Positions 35,651 to 46,498 of a stretch of DNA of 64,000 nucleotides are shown here, in pieces (positions within the stretch are counted from its first letter, which is position 1; each line of letters starts with the position of its first letter). Under the pieces are notes generated by a model that saw only the letters and a list, made by a program, of their open reading frames with translations, had not been told where the DNA came from and searched no databases. The stretch comes from Kosakonia oryzendophytica (GTDB lineage: Bacteria > Pseudomonadota > Gammaproteobacteria > Enterobacterales > Enterobacteriaceae): NCBI RefSeq assembly GCF_900094925.1, contig NZ_FMAY01000003.1, positions 310,001 to 374,000 on the forward strand, read 5' to 3'. Position numbers and translations under genes: made by a program.

Positions 35651-36754
35651 TTAACGGGTGATCATATCGTCGCGGTGGACAGCGACGGGGCCATACTCAT
35701 AGCCCAGAATGGCGTCAATCTGCTGCGAGTGATGGCCCGCAATACGGCGCAGCGCATCGCTGTTGTAACGGCTAACGCCGTGGGCAATGTCGCGGCCTTC
35801 AAGATTACGAATACGGATCACTTCACCACGGGAGAAGTTGCCTGTCACGCTTTTAATGCCTTTTGGCAGCAGCGAACTGCCGCGCTCAAGAATGGCGGCG
35901 GTAGCGCCTTCATCGACGGTGATCTCGCCCGCCGGCGGCGCACCAAAAATCCAGCGTTTACGGCTTTCGAGGGGAGACTCCTGAGCGTGGAAGCGCGTGC
36001 CCACGGCGATGCCTTCCATCACATCACCAATCACGCCCGGTTTGCTGCCAGCGGCAATAATGGTGTCGATGCCCGCGCGACACGCCACATCGGCAGCCTG
36101 CAGTTTGGTGCCCATACCGCCCGTGCCAAGGCCAGAAACACTGTCGCCGGCAATGGCGCGCAGCGCATCATCAATGCCATAAACATCCTGAATCAGCTCA
36201 GCATCGGGGTTATTACGCGGATCGGCGGTAAACAGTCCCTGCTGATCGGTCAGCAGCAGCAGTTTATCCGCACCGGCGAGGATGGCCGCCAGCGCAGAGA
36301 GATTATCGTTATCGCCCACTTTAATTTCAGTGGTAGCGACGGCGTCGTTTTCGTTGATCACCGGCACGATGTTGTTATCCAGCAGCGCGCGCAGGGTGTC
36401 GCGGGCGTTGAGGAAACGTTCACGGTCTTCCATATCGGCGCGGGTCAACAGCATCTGACCAACGTGGATGCCATAAATGGAAAACATCTGTTCCCACAGT
36501 TGAATCAAACGGCTCTGCCCTACCGCCGCCAGCAACTGTTTAGAAGCGATAGTCGCAGGCAGCTCCGGGTAACCGAGGTGCTCGCGCCCGGCGGCAATCG
36601 CGCCGGACGTCACAATTACAATACGATGCCCGGCGGCATGCTGCTGCGCGCACTGGCGCACCAGCTCCACAATATGGGCGCGGTTCAGGCGACGGGAACC
36701 GCCTGTTAAAACACTGGTGCCGAGTTTTACCACCAGCGTCTGGCTGTCACTCAT
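35651..36754 (-). CDS. proB: glutamate 5-kinase
   Basis: 367 residues, the E. coli length. An amino-acid-kinase domain ([36 protein letters not shown]) is followed by a C-terminal PUA domain from about residue 275. It makes gamma-glutamyl phosphate and is feedback-inhibited by proline. It is first of the leftward proBA operon and divergent from phoE, as in E. coli. Confidence 0.97.
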   Translation of the reverse strand: MSDSQTLVVKLGTSVLTGGSRRLNRAHIVELVRQCAQQHAAGHRIVIVTSGAIAAGREHLGYPELPATIASKQLLAAVGQSRLIQLWEQMFSIYGIHVGQMLLTRADMEDRERFLNARDTLRALLDNNIVPVINENDAVATTEIKVGDNDNLSALAAILAGADKLLLLTDQQGLFTADPRNNPDAELIQDVYGIDDALRAIAGDSVSGLGTGGMGTKLQAADVACRAGIDTIIAAGSKPGVIGDVMEGIAVGTRFHAQESPLESRKRWIFGAPPAGEITVDEGATAAILERGSSLLPKGIKSVTGNFSRGEVIRIRNLEGRDIAHGVSRYNSDALRRIAGHHSQQIDAILGYEYGPVAVHRDDMITR

Positions 36755-36947
36755 GATTCTCTGCCGTTATAAGGAAAATATACGATAACTGAATGTAATC
36801 AGACGTTGTAACAGGACTCAAGGCGCTTGCCAACTGCCAGTGTAAATAGCCTCGCGTTTGTTGCGCGGGATCAGCAAGCCTAACGGCAGGATTTGACACT
36901 TTTATGGCAAACACAAAAAAACATACATTTTTAAAAATATTCTGAAT

Positions 36948-36965
36948 TTGTCATAAATCTTTAAT
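36948..36965 (+). promoter_or_regulatory. Pho box upstream of phoE
   Basis: TTGTCATAAATCTTTAAT fits the PhoB consensus CTGTCATAWAWCTGTCAY and stands about 87 bp before phoE, as in E. coli. It indicates induction by phosphate starvation. Confidence 0.75.
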
Positions 36966-37051
36966 TTCGCAGCGTTACAACCCTTCCTGTTTTTTCACGG
37001 GGCCAAAAGACCCAGCGAATATTAGCGCGTTTGTTAAATCAGGAATTTAAA

Positions 37052-38119
37052 ATGAAGAAGAGCACTCTGGCATTAATGGTGATGAGCGTTGTCGCATCTG
37101 CTTCTGTTCACGCAGCAGAAGTGTATAACAAAAACGGCAACAAACTGGACGTGTACGGCAAAGTCAAAGCCATGCACTACTTCAGCGATGATACCACCAA
37201 CGACGGTGACAAAACTTACGTGCGTTTCGGCTTTAAAGGCGAAACCCAGATTAACGATCAGCTGACCGGTTTTGGTCGCTGGGAAGCTGAATTTGCGGGC
37301 AACAACGACGAAACAACGTCAGGTCAGAAAACCCGTCTGGCGTTTGCTGGTCTGAAAATCAAAGATTTTGGTTCTCTCGACTACGGTCGTAACTTGGGCG
37401 TGCTGTACGACGTAGCCTCTGTTACCGATATGTTCCCGGAATTCGGCGGCGACTCCCTGGCCCGTACCGATAACTTCATGACCAAACGTACCACTGGCGT
37501 TGCGACTTACCGCAACACCGACTTTTTCGGTGCCATTAATGGTCTGGATATGACCCTGCAATACCAGGGTAAAAACGAAAACGGCCGCAGCAGCGTCATC
37601 AAACAAAACGGCGACGGCTGGGGTACATCTCTGGCCTATGACTTCGGCGGTAGCCCGGTTACCCTTATCGGCGCTTATGCTAACTCTGACCGTACCAACG
37701 CACAGAACACCATGGCGCTGGGTCGCGGCGAGAAAGCCGAAGCCTGGGCAACCGGCGTGAAATACGACGCAAACAATCTGTACCTTGCCACCATGTACGC
37801 CGTGTCTTACAACATGACACCGGTCTCTTCTACTCGCGGCTTTGCTAACAAAGCGCAGAACTTTGAAGCCGTGGTTCAGTACCAGTTTGACTTCGGTCTG
37901 CGTCCGTCCCTGGGCTACGTCCTGACCAAGGGCAAAGACATGGAAAACGGCATTGGCGACGAAGATCTGGTTAACTACATCGACGTTGGCGCGACTTACT
38001 ACTTCAACAAAAACTTCTCTGCGATGGTTGACTACAAAATCAACCAGCTCAAAGACGACAACAAACTGGGTCTCGCGAACGACGACATCGTGGCTGTTGG
38101 CGTGACTTACCAGTTCTAA
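37052..38119 (+). CDS. phoE: outer-membrane phosphoporin PhoE
   Basis: 355 residues from the ATG at 37052 ([21 protein letters not shown] signal peptide, cleaved before AEVYNKNG). A frame start at 37031 is too early. It is a 16-strand trimeric porin with the PEFGGDS segment of loop 3 and a C-terminal Phe (VAVGVTYQF). The conserved location beside proB and the Pho box mark it as PhoE rather than OmpC or OmpF. It admits anions and phosphate compounds. Confidence 0.95.
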   Translation: MKKSTLALMVMSVVASASVHAAEVYNKNGNKLDVYGKVKAMHYFSDDTTNDGDKTYVRFGFKGETQINDQLTGFGRWEAEFAGNNDETTSGQKTRLAFAGLKIKDFGSLDYGRNLGVLYDVASVTDMFPEFGGDSLARTDNFMTKRTTGVATYRNTDFFGAINGLDMTLQYQGKNENGRSSVIKQNGDGWGTSLAYDFGGSPVTLIGAYANSDRTNAQNTMALGRGEKAEAWATGVKYDANNLYLATMYAVSYNMTPVSSTRGFANKAQNFEAVVQYQFDFGLRPSLGYVLTKGKDMENGIGDEDLVNYIDVGATYYFNKNFSAMVDYKINQLKDDNKLGLANDDIVAVGVTYQF

Positions 38120-38150
38120 GTTGTTGTACCCGTTACACCCTCGTTATATG

Positions 38151-38178
38151 AAATGCCCTCACAAGAGGGCATTTGTTT
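38151..38178 (+). terminator. phoE terminator
   Basis: AAATGCCCTC and GAGGGCATTT form a 10-bp stem around a short loop, 31 bp after the phoE stop codon, followed by GTTTAA. Confidence 0.8.
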
Positions 38179-38215
38179 AACCGGATTAGGTACAAACTGG
38201 CCTGTGCCAGTCCCG

Positions 38216-38249
38216 GCCCGATACGCATGCTGCGATCGGGCTTTTTTTA
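38216..38249. terminator. terminator between phoE and crl
   Basis: GCCCGAT and ATCGGGC enclose a loop, with CGATACGCATGCTGCGATCG forming the inner part of the stem, then seven T residues. It lies between convergent genes and may serve as a second phoE terminator. Confidence 0.65.
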
Positions 38250-38258
38250 TGGAGGGCG

Positions 38259-38657
38259 TTACGCGGGGAGTTTCAGGCTTTCTTTGAAGTTTTCGGCGGG
38301 TTCGAGCTTCAGCTCAAGTGAAGCCAGCATATCGCGTGCGCGCTCGTGGAATTCACGCAGCGTGTGCTCCAGACGATCGAGCACTTCCTGATCCTTAATC
38401 GCGGTGGGTTTCCACTGACCTTCTTTGTCAAACAGACCGAACTGATAGCGGTAGGTAAAACGGCCTTCCTGCGCTTCCATTTCCATCCACCAACCCCAGA
38501 ATTCACGCTTTTCCGGTGCCGGTTTTACGTTGACGCAAACGGCAAGGCAATCAAAGAAAAAGCGGTTATCTTCGCACTGCTCTTCGCGGATATAAGGCCC
38601 AAGCGCAGTAAATTTTTTGATCAATCTGCTTTTCGGATGTCCACTCGGTAACGTCAT
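38259..38657 (-). CDS. crl: sigma factor-binding protein Crl
   Basis: 132 residues, standard Crl length, opening [20 protein letters not shown] and including [20 protein letters not shown] and [20 protein letters not shown]. Crl binds RpoS and helps it capture core RNA polymerase, raising stationary-phase and curli gene expression. Its place next to phoE and frsA is conserved in enterics. Confidence 0.96.
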   Translation of the reverse strand: MTLPSGHPKSRLIKKFTALGPYIREEQCEDNRFFFDCLAVCVNVKPAPEKREFWGWWMEMEAQEGRFTYRYQFGLFDKEGQWKPTAIKDQEVLDRLEHTLREFHERARDMLASLELKLEPAENFKESLKLPA

Positions 38658-38714
38658 TGCGATCTCCTTTTGTGAAGCAACTGTTTTACCAAATCAATAG
38701 AATTTATCAATCTA

Positions 38715-39959
38715 TTAACGGAAATGGTGGTTGATCCATCCGGTTATTTGCTGCAACGCCTTATCAAAATTGCGATACACCGGGTTAAACGGGATCTCTA
38801 ACAGTTTGCCGTCACAAGATGACGAGGTGATTAACCGCGACTCCTCTTCGGGGCTGAACGGATCGTTCTGCCAGAAGCCAGAAAGCATCGGCGTTGGGCA
38901 GCGCCGGCCCAGTAAGCCCTGGGTTTTTAGCGAATAACGGTTCAGTTCAACGCGCAACGCTTCGTCAGACGCATCATGCATACCCAGCCGGCTGGCCAGC
39001 ACATCCAGGTACATCTCCGGGACTTTCCCCTGCCGTAACGGCTCATTCAGCAGCGCGTGTACCACCGGGCCAAGACAAGCCACCGCTTTTAGACGGTGCG
39101 CTTCCAGATACGCAAGGCGCACTGCCACGTTAGCACCAAAACGGAAGCCAAACGCCGCAACACGCGTGTGATCGACCCAGGGAATATTCGGCAGGGCCTG
39201 CAACACATGTTGATGCAGCAGGCTCGACTCCTGGGTCAATTTCCATTTGGAGGAGAAACCGACAGACGGCATGTCCAGCGTCAGCATTGCCATGCCCTGC
39301 GGCGCGAAATAGCGCTCATAAAGGGTGTAATAATCGCTTTGCAGACTGTCCAGCCCGCCACACATCAACACCGTCGGGAAAGGCCCTTCGCCGGGCGGCA
39401 TATGCAAAAAGCCGGTCACCGGCGCACCACCAGGGATGGCAAACTCCATCTCTTTAATGGTACCGGGTAAACGCTGCGCGGCTTCTTCATAGGCACGATT
39501 GGCCAATGCCTGCGCCTGTTCGGCAAGCATATCGCCTTTGATATGGGGGTAAGCGGCAATGCTGTACAAACTACAGGCATGCAACCAGTGACGGCCGCTC
39601 ACGTCGACACGCTCTTCCTGCATCGCTTTTTGCTGCCAGAGCATCGCCTGCACGGACCATTCATAGATCCAGTTACCATTGCGATAGCCCACCACCGTAT
39701 CGTACAGCTCCGGCTCAGTACGTTCGGCCTGAGACATCACGATACGCGCCTGCACTTCGAGGATCTCCCGCGCATCCACACCGCGCCAGATCCACATCAG
39801 CCGGTTTAGCATGCGGTACCAGTGCGGCACGTTTTTGCCATCCAGCGTGGATTGCATTTGTGGCTGCGTGCCCGGGTTAAAACGGCGCACCAATGTTGAC
39901 GTTTCCGGATGCTTAAAACGGGGTTTGAACAGGGTTTCGCTGAGATTTGACTGTGACAT
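38715..39959 (-). CDS. frsA: FrsA, alpha/beta-hydrolase-fold protein
   Basis: 414 residues from the ATG at 39959 ([20 protein letters not shown]). A longer start at 39986 is not supported by homologues. The C-terminal alpha/beta-hydrolase domain is typical ([40 protein letters not shown]). The usual nucleophile elbow reads [13 protein letters not shown], with no Ser in the expected place, in keeping with debate about its catalytic activity. E. coli FrsA binds unphosphorylated enzyme IIA-Glc and affects fermentation versus respiration. Confidence 0.94.
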   Translation of the reverse strand: MSQSNLSETLFKPRFKHPETSTLVRRFNPGTQPQMQSTLDGKNVPHWYRMLNRLMWIWRGVDAREILEVQARIVMSQAERTEPELYDTVVGYRNGNWIYEWSVQAMLWQQKAMQEERVDVSGRHWLHACSLYSIAAYPHIKGDMLAEQAQALANRAYEEAAQRLPGTIKEMEFAIPGGAPVTGFLHMPPGEGPFPTVLMCGGLDSLQSDYYTLYERYFAPQGMAMLTLDMPSVGFSSKWKLTQESSLLHQHVLQALPNIPWVDHTRVAAFGFRFGANVAVRLAYLEAHRLKAVACLGPVVHALLNEPLRQGKVPEMYLDVLASRLGMHDASDEALRVELNRYSLKTQGLLGRRCPTPMLSGFWQNDPFSPEEESRLITSSSCDGKLLEIPFNPVYRNFDKALQQITGWINHHFR

Positions 39960-40021
39960 TGCGCGCAGCCTCCATGTATCTATCACTGGAGGTTATTGTA
40001 ACCTGTCGCGCCCTGAAAAGA

Positions 40022-40050
40022 ACAACGCCCGGTCAAACCGGGCGTTAGCA
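40022..40050. terminator. hairpin between frsA and gpt
   Basis: AACGCCCGGT and ACCGGGCGTT flank a 3-4 nt loop in the short gap after the gpt stop on the minus strand. It probably ends the gpt transcript ahead of frsA. Confidence 0.6.
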
Positions 40051-40066
40051 TAACGTGCGCAGGGAA

Positions 40067-40525
40067 TTAGCGGCCGCTGATAGGCGGAACAAAGACCACA
40101 CCCATATCCCACGGTTGCTCGATCCATGTATCCTGAGGGATATCAATGACATAATCATCCACCAGCGGACGACCAGCCGGTTTTGCAAAAATGGTCACAA
40201 AATGCGCTTTAGGATACATTTCACGGATAGCCACCGCCGTGCCGCCCGTGTCCACAAGATCGTCAATGACGATAAAACCTTCACCGTCGCCTTCCGCGCG
40301 TTTCAACACTTTCAGCTCACGCTGATTATCGTGGTCATAGCTGGAGATGCATACGGTATCAACATGACGAATACCCAGTTCACGCGCCAGCAATGCACCC
40401 GGCACCAGACCGCCGCGGCTAACGGCGATAATGCCTTTCCATTGTTCAGAAGGCATCAATCGGGCGGCCAGTTTGCGTGCGTGAATCTGCAACATGTCCC
40501 AGGTGACGACGTATTTTTCGCTCAT
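40067..40525 (-). CDS. gpt: xanthine-guanine phosphoribosyltransferase
   Basis: 152 residues, the E. coli Gpt length. The PRPP-binding motif [14 protein letters not shown] is at about residues 84-97 and the flexible-loop region is before it. It salvages xanthine and guanine to nucleotides at the inner membrane. It is divergent from pepD, as in E. coli. Confidence 0.97.
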   Translation of the reverse strand: MSEKYVVTWDMLQIHARKLAARLMPSEQWKGIIAVSRGGLVPGALLARELGIRHVDTVCISSYDHDNQRELKVLKRAEGDGEGFIVIDDLVDTGGTAVAIREMYPKAHFVTIFAKPAGRPLVDDYVIDIPQDTWIEQPWDMGVVFVPPISGR

Positions 40526-40782
40526 GTGAAGTGTCCCAGCCTGTGTTTTACGGCTTAAAAAGTATTCTAGGGGGAAATAGGTTGCGCGAGATTATAGAGA
40601 TCTGAAGCGGTAAAAACCAGTGTTACCCGGCAATGCAGGTGCTTTTTACATCTTCCTGTGCTCGCAAACAGACAATAAGTGTTATTCTCAACGCCATCTC
40701 GCAAGGTCTCTTGCGACGTCGTTTATTTAACCCTGTGACCTGTAAGGCAATGTTTAGCAGGTCCTTTGTAAGGAGACTCATT

Positions 40783-42240
40783 GTGTCTGAACTGTCTCAA
40801 CTATCTCCACAGCCGCTGTGGGATATTTTTGCCAACATTTGCGCCATTCCTCACCCGTCCTACCACGAAGAACAGCTGGCCGAACACATCATGGGCTGGG
40901 CAAAGGAAAAAGGATTGCACGCGGAGCGCGACCAGGTTGGCAACATCCTGATCCGTAAACCCGCCACGGCCGGAATGGAAAACCGTAAACCGGTGGTATT
41001 GCAGGCGCACCTGGACATGGTGCCGCAGAAAAACAACGACACGGTGCACGACTTCACCACCGATCCGATTCGCCCGTATGTCGATGGCGAATGGGTGAAA
41101 GCACGCGGCACCACGCTCGGTGCGGATAACGGCATCGGTATGGCTTCCGCGCTGGCGGTGCTGGCGGATGACAGTGTAAAACACGGTCCGCTGGAAGTGC
41201 TGCTGACCATGACCGAAGAGGCGGGCATGGATGGCGCGTTCGGTTTACAGCCCAACTGGTTGCAGGCCGATATTCTGATTAACACCGACTCTGAAGAAGA
41301 GGGTGAAATCTACATGGGTTGCGCGGGCGGCATCGACTTTATCACCGACCTGCCGCTGACCCGTGAACCCGTTCCAGCGGGTTTCGCAACGTTTACACTG
41401 ACGCTGAAAGGCCTGAAAGGTGGCCACTCCGGCGCGGAAATTCATGTCGGACTTGGCAACGCCAACAAACTGCTAGTGCGCTTCCTTGCCGGTCATGCGC
41501 AAGAGCTGGATCTGCGTCTACTGGATTTCACTGGCGGCACCCTGCGTAATGCCATTCCGCGTGAAGCTATCGCTACCGTGGCCGTACCGGCAGATAAAGC
41601 TGAGCAACTGAAAACGCTGGCCAACGCCTACCTGGCGATCCTGCAGAACGAACTGGAAATGAAAGAGAAAAACCTGACCGTTCTGCTGGCGAGCGCAAAC
41701 AGCGATAAAGCCGCGCTGACCACCGCGTCGCGCGATACATTTATCCGTCTGCTGAACGCCATGCCGAATGGCGTGATCCGCAACTCGGATGTCGCCAAAG
41801 GTGTGGTGGAAACCTCCCTCAACGTAGGCGTGGTCACGCTGCAGGATAACAATGCTGAGATTGTCTGCCTGATTCGTTCACTGGTGGATACCGGTAAAGA
41901 TTACGTGGTGAGCATGCTGGAATCACTGGGCGCGCTGGCGGGCGCAACAACCCACCCGAAAGGCGGTTACCCAGGCTGGCAGCCGGACGCGCATTCACCG
42001 GTGATGGCGCTGGTGCGTGAAACCTATCAACGTCTGTTCAACAAAACCCCGAACATTCAGGTGATCCACGCCGGTCTGGAGTGCGGTCTGTTCAAAAAAC
42101 CGTACCCGAATATGGATATGGTGTCGATTGGGCCAACCATTACCGGCCCGCACTCTCCGGATGAGCAAGTGCATATCGAAAGCGTGGGCCACTACTGGAC
42201 CCTGCTGACCGAACTGCTGAAAGCCATTCCGGCGAAATAA
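40783..42240 (+). CDS. pepD: aminoacyl-histidine dipeptidase (peptidase D)
   Basis: 485 residues from a GTG start at 40783 behind AAGGAGA, the same length and start codon as E. coli PepD. An earlier in-frame ATG at 40633 lies in the promoter. It is a metallopeptidase of the M20 family, with metal ligands in VLQAHLDMVPQ, TTLGADNGIGM, MTEEAGMDGA, INTDSEEEG and HAGLECG. It hydrolyses unspecific dipeptides such as carnosine in the cytoplasm. Confidence 0.96.
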   Translation: MSELSQLSPQPLWDIFANICAIPHPSYHEEQLAEHIMGWAKEKGLHAERDQVGNILIRKPATAGMENRKPVVLQAHLDMVPQKNNDTVHDFTTDPIRPYVDGEWVKARGTTLGADNGIGMASALAVLADDSVKHGPLEVLLTMTEEAGMDGAFGLQPNWLQADILINTDSEEEGEIYMGCAGGIDFITDLPLTREPVPAGFATFTLTLKGLKGGHSGAEIHVGLGNANKLLVRFLAGHAQELDLRLLDFTGGTLRNAIPREAIATVAVPADKAEQLKTLANAYLAILQNELEMKEKNLTVLLASANSDKAALTTASRDTFIRLLNAMPNGVIRNSDVAKGVVETSLNVGVVTLQDNNAEIVCLIRSLVDTGKDYVVSMLESLGALAGATTHPKGGYPGWQPDAHSPVMALVRETYQRLFNKTPNIQVIHAGLECGLFKKPYPNMDMVSIGPTITGPHSPDEQVHIESVGHYWTLLTELLKAIPAK

Positions 42241-42245
42241 GCCTG

Positions 42246-42278
42246 CTGTCCGCGCCGCCCGGCGCGGACATTTTCTTT
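42246..42278 (+). terminator. pepD terminator
   Basis: GTCCGCGCCG and CGGCGCGGAC form a strong GC stem, followed by ATTTTCTTT. It separates pepD from the convergent prfH. Confidence 0.75.
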
Positions 42279-42284
42279 CTGCGT

Positions 42285-42899
42285 TTACTGTGCGCTAAAC
42301 GCCATGCCTTTAAAGGTCCGCGTTGGGTTTCCCCGCGCAATATGATGATGGAACAAACGCCGTTCCGACTTCAGCGCTGCGCGTTGGTCATCCTGTATCT
42401 GCTCCAGACGGTGAGCAATCAGTAACGTCGCCAGCCGTTTGTTGGCATGCTGACTGCGTTCCGACTGCACCTTCACGCTAATGCCTGTCGCGATATGTGT
42501 CGCGCGCACGGCGGAATCCGTTTTATTGACGTGCTGCCCGCCAGGACCGGATGAGCGCAGCGATTCAAAGCGAATTTCACGGCTCAGCGTCTGACTCTCC
42601 GGCGTAAACGCCGCTACACCAATAAACCAGTTTTTCCGCGCATGATGTGGGCGATACGGACTCGGGCAAATCCACTGCACCGTGCCGCACCAGCGCGCGC
42701 TGAGCGCCTTTTCGTCTGCGCCATCCAGTGAAACCAGCACTGAACGGTAAGCGCCGTCATGGCGTCCGGCTTCCCTTTCAACCACGGCCAGCGCCACATG
42801 ATGCGCCTGGGCCTCTTCCATTAAACGGGATAATGCTTTCCCCACGGCCAGGCAACACTCATCTGGCCCCTGTGCGGAAGAGAGTTGCAATAGCATCAT
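42285..42899 (-). CDS. prfH: peptide chain release factor homologue PrfH
   Basis: 204 residues, full length; the K-12 version is truncated. The catalytic GGQ loop is intact ([20 protein letters not shown]), while the codon-recognition domain of RF1/RF2 is missing, as usual for PrfH. Published work on rtcB2-prfH shows that PrfH recognises ribosomes whose 16S decoding centre was cut, for example by colicin E3, and releases the peptide so that RtcB2 can reseal the rRNA. It overlaps rtcB2 by 4 bp. Confidence 0.93.
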   Translation of the reverse strand: MMLLQLSSAQGPDECCLAVGKALSRLMEEAQAHHVALAVVEREAGRHDGAYRSVLVSLDGADEKALSARWCGTVQWICPSPYRPHHARKNWFIGVAAFTPESQTLSREIRFESLRSSGPGGQHVNKTDSAVRATHIATGISVKVQSERSQHANKRLATLLIAHRLEQIQDDQRAALKSERRLFHHHIARGNPTRTFKGMAFSAQ

Positions 42900-44035
42900 T
42901 CGCCCACCTCCCCGCTAACCTTCAGCGTCAATACCGGACGCAAACGAGCCACCGGCGCGATCAACCCGGCGTCCGCCAGGCAATCCATCACGCTATCGAC
43001 CGATTTATACGCCTGTGGCGCTTCCTCATAAATCAGCTGACGATCGCGACAGATCACCCGGCTGCCAAGCGCCGTACGCGAGAGCTGCGCCGGAGTGAAT
43101 TTCCCCGACAACCGCCCCTTGCACTCGGTACGCATCCATTTACGTCCCGCGCCATGCGCAAGCGAGAACAAGCTCGTTTCGCTTACCACCGGCTTAACCA
43201 GCCAGCTGTAATCACCACGCGAACCGGGGATCACCACCAGCCCCTGACCGTCCGGCGTAGCGCCCTTGCGGTGCAACCAGCCCGACATGTCGCCCACGGT
43301 GCATGCTTGTACAAAGTTATGCGCTACATCCAGCACCGGCGCACCATCCGCGTTGATCTGCCCGAGAATACGCCGGGCAATCAGATCGCGATTCACGCGA
43401 GCAAAGTTCAGCGCATCATCATGCTCCGTCAGATAGTCGCGGGCGGCATCGCTGCCCTCTACCAGCCCATCATGGGAGAACATCGCGATGTGACGACGCA
43501 GGATCGCCTGCCCCAACCCCCGTGAGCCACTGTGTGCCAGCAGCAGCAACTGCCGATCGTTGAGCCCATATTGTGCGAACGTCACGGCATCCGTCACGCT
43601 GTCTATCTGCTGCAATTCGGCAAAGTGGTTGCCGCCGCCAATTGAGCCCAACGCAGCGCGGTACGGATGCGTCTGAAATACCTGCGGGACAACGTCATCC
43701 AGCCACTCAGGCATGGCGGTATCGCCCAATGTGCCAAGCCGTTTTTCCAGCTTATCGGCGTTGTATTTACGCAGCGGTAAGTCCGTTTGCCACAGCGCCA
43801 TGCCGCAGCCAATATCATTACCCACCAGCGCCGGGTAAAAACGCCCAGTGGAAAAAAACGCCGCGCCAATGGGGTAGCCGCGCCCAGGGTGCAGATCCGG
43901 CATCCCCACCACACGGATCATACCCGGCAATGCAGCCGTGGTTTGTAATTGTTGAATCGCTGAACCTTCGATCCAAAGATTTTCTGAAGCAATATACGAA
44001 ATTGCTTCTGAGATATGACAAATAGAATTGCCCAT
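42896..44035 (-). CDS. rtcB2: RtcB2 RNA-splicing ligase paired with PrfH
   Basis: 379 residues from [10 protein letters not shown]. An in-frame ATG four codons earlier (44047) is possible, and neither has a good ribosome site. Active-site motifs of RtcB are complete: [54 protein letters not shown] and the guanylated His in [12 protein letters not shown]. It joins 3-phosphate (or 2,3-cyclic phosphate) and 5-OH RNA ends with GTP. With PrfH it repairs damaged ribosomes. It is first of the pair, behind a short leader ORF. Confidence 0.92.
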   Translation of the reverse strand: MGNSICHISEAISYIASENLWIEGSAIQQLQTTAALPGMIRVVGMPDLHPGRGYPIGAAFFSTGRFYPALVGNDIGCGMALWQTDLPLRKYNADKLEKRLGTLGDTAMPEWLDDVVPQVFQTHPYRAALGSIGGGNHFAELQQIDSVTDAVTFAQYGLNDRQLLLLAHSGSRGLGQAILRRHIAMFSHDGLVEGSDAARDYLTEHDDALNFARVNRDLIARRILGQINADGAPVLDVAHNFVQACTVGDMSGWLHRKGATPDGQGLVVIPGSRGDYSWLVKPVVSETSLFSLAHGAGRKWMRTECKGRLSGKFTPAQLSRTALGSRVICRDRQLIYEEAPQAYKSVDSVMDCLADAGLIAPVARLRPVLTLKVSGEVGE

Positions 44036-44102
44036 ATACCAATCCATATGCAGAAAAATAAAAGGAATTGGCAGACGTAACCAGGGGCAATATGACGGAG
44101 AA

Positions 44103-44150
44103 TTAATCCTGGAAAGGTCTGCAAAGAGAAATCAGGGCATGGTGTGTCAT
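44103..44150 (-). CDS. 15-residue leader peptide upstream of rtcB2-prfH
   Basis: On the minus strand a perfect AAGGAGG (44157-44163) stands six bases before an ATG that opens a 15-codon frame, MTHHALISLCRPFQD, ending in TAA at 44103. The rtcB2 start itself, 68 bp further on, has no comparable ribosome site. This is the layout of a translated leader or upstream ORF that could couple rtcB2 expression to the state of the ribosome. That role is my inference; the sequence shows only the ORF and its strong ribosome site. Confidence 0.5.
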   Translation of the reverse strand: MTHHALISLCRPFQD

Positions 44151-44242
44151 GGTGAACCTCCTTTGCAGTAACGTGGAATGAATAAACGCCGGGGATGATA
44201 GAGAAGCCAATATTAAATTGCTACCGTTATTTATGGTAGTTT

Positions 44243-45298
44243 TTATAAACCTAACACCAGTTGCCGCTCAAGTTGGGGATCGAGCAGAGTGACATGCAGC
44301 CCCACCAGCCGGACACCACGCCCGCTGCGGCGCTCATCCCAGGTTTTACGCGCCGTTGCCAGCAGATCCTCTTTATTTAAACGCGGCCAGACATGCTCCT
44401 GAGTCGTGAGCTGAAAATCATTAAATTTCAGTTTTACCCCCTGGCGGGCAATTAACAGATCCGGTTTGACTTTCGCCAGCCGTCTTTCCAGCTCGGGATA
44501 TAAATGCTCAATAATCGCCTCGCACTCTTCCCAGTGGTGAATATCCTCCGCCAGCGTACGTTCCACGCCGACCGATTTACGCAGGCGCTCACTGTTTATT
44601 TCCCGCTCATCAATCCCCTGGCTGCGTTCCCATAATATGCGGCCAAACTTGCCAAAGCGTTTGAGCAACATGGCCAGATCGCTGTTTTGCACATCCTCAC
44701 AGGTGCGCAGCCCCATGCTTTCCAGCTTTGCCGCCGACACTTTTCCGACACCCGGGATTTTGCTGAGCGACAGCGTACGCAAAAACGCGGGCACCTCCGC
44801 TGGCGTGATCACATATTGCCCGTTGGGTTTATTGAGATCGGAGGCGATCTTGGCAAGAAATTTTACCGGCGCGACGCCCGCGGAGGCGGTGAGCTGCGTC
44901 TCGTTAAAAATAGCCTGGCGGATCTCCTGCGCCATCAGCGTTGCCGAGCCGTGGCAGTGCGGGCTGTCGGTCACATCGAGATAGGCTTCATCCAGCGAAA
45001 GTGGTTCGATAAGCGCAGTGTAACGGGAAAAAATCTCACGGATTTGGTTGGAGGCTTCTTTATAGGCATCGAAACGACCCGGTAACAAGGTGAGGTGCGG
45101 ACAGAGTTTTAATGCCATCGCCGTTGGCATGGCGCTACGTACGCCGAATTTGCGCGCCGGATAATTGGCGGTGCTGATAACGCCACGTTTAACACGGCTG
45201 CCGCCAATGGCGATGGGAATATCGCGCAGGGCCGGGTTATCGCGCATTTCTACCGCCGCGAAAAAGCAGTCCATATCGACATGAATGATTTTGCGCAT
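44243..45298 (-). CDS. dinB: DNA polymerase IV
   Basis: 351 residues from the ATG at 45298 ([20 protein letters not shown]), as in E. coli. Earlier in-frame ATGs lie upstream of the LexA site. Y-family motifs are DMDCFF and [11 protein letters not shown], with the catalytic acidic pair. The C-terminal QLVLGL is the beta-clamp-binding peptide. It performs translesion synthesis in the SOS response. Confidence 0.96.
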   Translation of the reverse strand: MRKIIHVDMDCFFAAVEMRDNPALRDIPIAIGGSRVKRGVISTANYPARKFGVRSAMPTAMALKLCPHLTLLPGRFDAYKEASNQIREIFSRYTALIEPLSLDEAYLDVTDSPHCHGSATLMAQEIRQAIFNETQLTASAGVAPVKFLAKIASDLNKPNGQYVITPAEVPAFLRTLSLSKIPGVGKVSAAKLESMGLRTCEDVQNSDLAMLLKRFGKFGRILWERSQGIDEREINSERLRKSVGVERTLAEDIHHWEECEAIIEHLYPELERRLAKVKPDLLIARQGVKLKFNDFQLTTQEHVWPRLNKEDLLATARKTWDERRSGRGVRLVGLHVTLLDPQLERQLVLGL

Positions 45299-45316
45299 GC
45301 GTACGCCCTCACAGAA

Positions 45317-45336
45317 CACTGGATAAGTATACAGCA
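45317..45336 (-). promoter_or_regulatory. LexA (SOS) box of dinB
   Basis: Read on the minus strand, CTGTATACTTATCCAG matches the SOS consensus CTGT-N8-ACAG with one change. It is almost the same as the E. coli dinB box and lies about 20 bp before the start codon. Confidence 0.85.
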
Positions 45337-45445
45337 CATTCAAATGAAATGAGAAGCCAGGGCGAAAAACGGGGAGGAAAATCACGATCTCGCTGTTAAT
45401 TCAACGCTTATACGGCCAGAATAACCGGCAAGCAAACGGCAAACG

Positions 45446-45516
45446 AATACACAATCCGTTGCGCGACAGCTTGGCGAAAGGCCAACAAAGAGGTAGCGGA
45501 AGAGTGACGTGTAATA
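45446..45516. repeat. internally deleted ERIC element
   Basis: The left end (AATACACAATCCGTTGCGCG) and right end (GGCCAACAAAGAGGTAGCGG, then AGTGACGTGTA) of an ERIC repeat are joined with the centre missing, leaving about 70 bp. It directly abuts a full ERIC copy. Confidence 0.6.
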
Positions 45517-45639
45517 CACAAAATCATTCGCGCTACATCGCGGCGGCAAGACTGAGTATCCCCGGGAGCTGACACAAGTCAGTGACCGGGGTGCGAAGGC
45601 GCGGCCAACAAAGAGGTAGCGTGAAGGATGACGTGTATT
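45513..45639. repeat. full ERIC (IRU) repeat
   Basis: 127 bp, the canonical ERIC size. It starts AATACACAAAATCATTCGCG, contains the central palindrome CCCCGGGAGCTGACA / AAGTCAGTGACCGGGG that the ERIC primers target, and ends GATGACGTGTATT. It lies between dinB and yafK; the longest open frame across it is not a gene. Confidence 0.85.
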
Positions 45640-45760
45640 GGGGCTTGCGAAAAAATGCCGTAATGCTAATGTGGGCGCTCCAAAACAGAATAGTCTGAAT
45701 TTTGGGCGTCTTTTGCCGTCCTGGCAATGTGGTATTAGCTTTATCAAGGAAACAAGTAGT

Positions 45761-46498
45761 ATGCGCAAAATCGCATTATTTATTGCGATGCTTCTGATTC
45801 CGTGCGTCTCGTTTGCTGGCCTGGTGAGCAGCAATGGTTCAATCACGCCGGTCAGCAAAGAATATAAGCAGCAGTTGATGGGGTCGCCGGTTTATATCCA
45901 AATCTTCAAAGAAGAGCGCACCCTTGATCTTTACGTCAAAATGGGCGAGCAGTACCAGTTGCTGGACAGCTATAAAATTTGTAACTACTCCGGCGGGTTA
46001 GGTCCCAAACAGCGCCAGGGCGATTTTAAAAGCCCGGAGGGGTTCTACTCCGTGCAGCGCAGCCAGCTCAAGCCGGACAGCCGTTTTTATAAAGCCATCA
46101 ATATTGGTTTTCCGAACAATTATGACCGCGCTCATGGCTATGAAGGCAAATACCTGATGATTCACGGTGCCTGCGTTTCGATTGGCTGCTATGCCATGAC
46201 GGACTCAAGCATCGACGAGATCTTCCAGTTTGTCACCGCCGCGCTGGTATTCGGGCAACCGAATGTGCAGTTGAGCATTTATCCGTTCCGCATGACTGAT
46301 GCCAACATGCAGCGTCATAAATATTCAACCTATGCGGATTTCTGGAAGCAGTTGAAGCCCGGCTACGACTATTTCGCCGCCACCCACCAGCCGCCGGTAG
46401 TCTCGGTCGTGGATGGCCGCTACGTTGTAAACAAACCGCTCAACACGTCGACGCAGCCGCAGCTGGCGTCAAACTACACGCTCCCCCAGGCAAAATAA
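45761..46498 (+). CDS. dpaA: peptidoglycan-Lpp amidase/L,D-transpeptidase-like protein (YafK)
   Basis: 245 residues with a signal peptide ([20 protein letters not shown]). The YkuD domain has the motif [18 protein letters not shown] with catalytic His and Cys in the order H-G-x(4)-G-C. YafK is also named LdtF, or DpaA for its role in releasing Braun lipoprotein from peptidoglycan. The ATG at 45761 has an AAGGAAAC site. Its 3-prime end overlaps the convergent yafJ by 30 bp. Confidence 0.93.
   Translation: MRKIALFIAMLLIPCVSFAGLVSSNGSITPVSKEYKQQLMGSPVYIQIFKEERTLDLYVKMGEQYQLLDSYKICNYSGGLGPKQRQGDFKSPEGFYSVQRSQLKPDSRFYKAINIGFPNNYDRAHGYEGKYLMIHGACVSIGCYAMTDSSIDEIFQFVTAALVFGQPNVQLSIYPFRMTDANMQRHKYSTYADFWKQLKPGYDYFAATHQPPVVSVVDGRYVVNKPLNTSTQPQLASNYTLPQAK

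Noticed and set aside
45382..45858. 158-codon minus-strand frame upstream of dinB
   Set aside because: It crosses the ERIC repeats and the yafK start; ERIC elements are often open in several frames.
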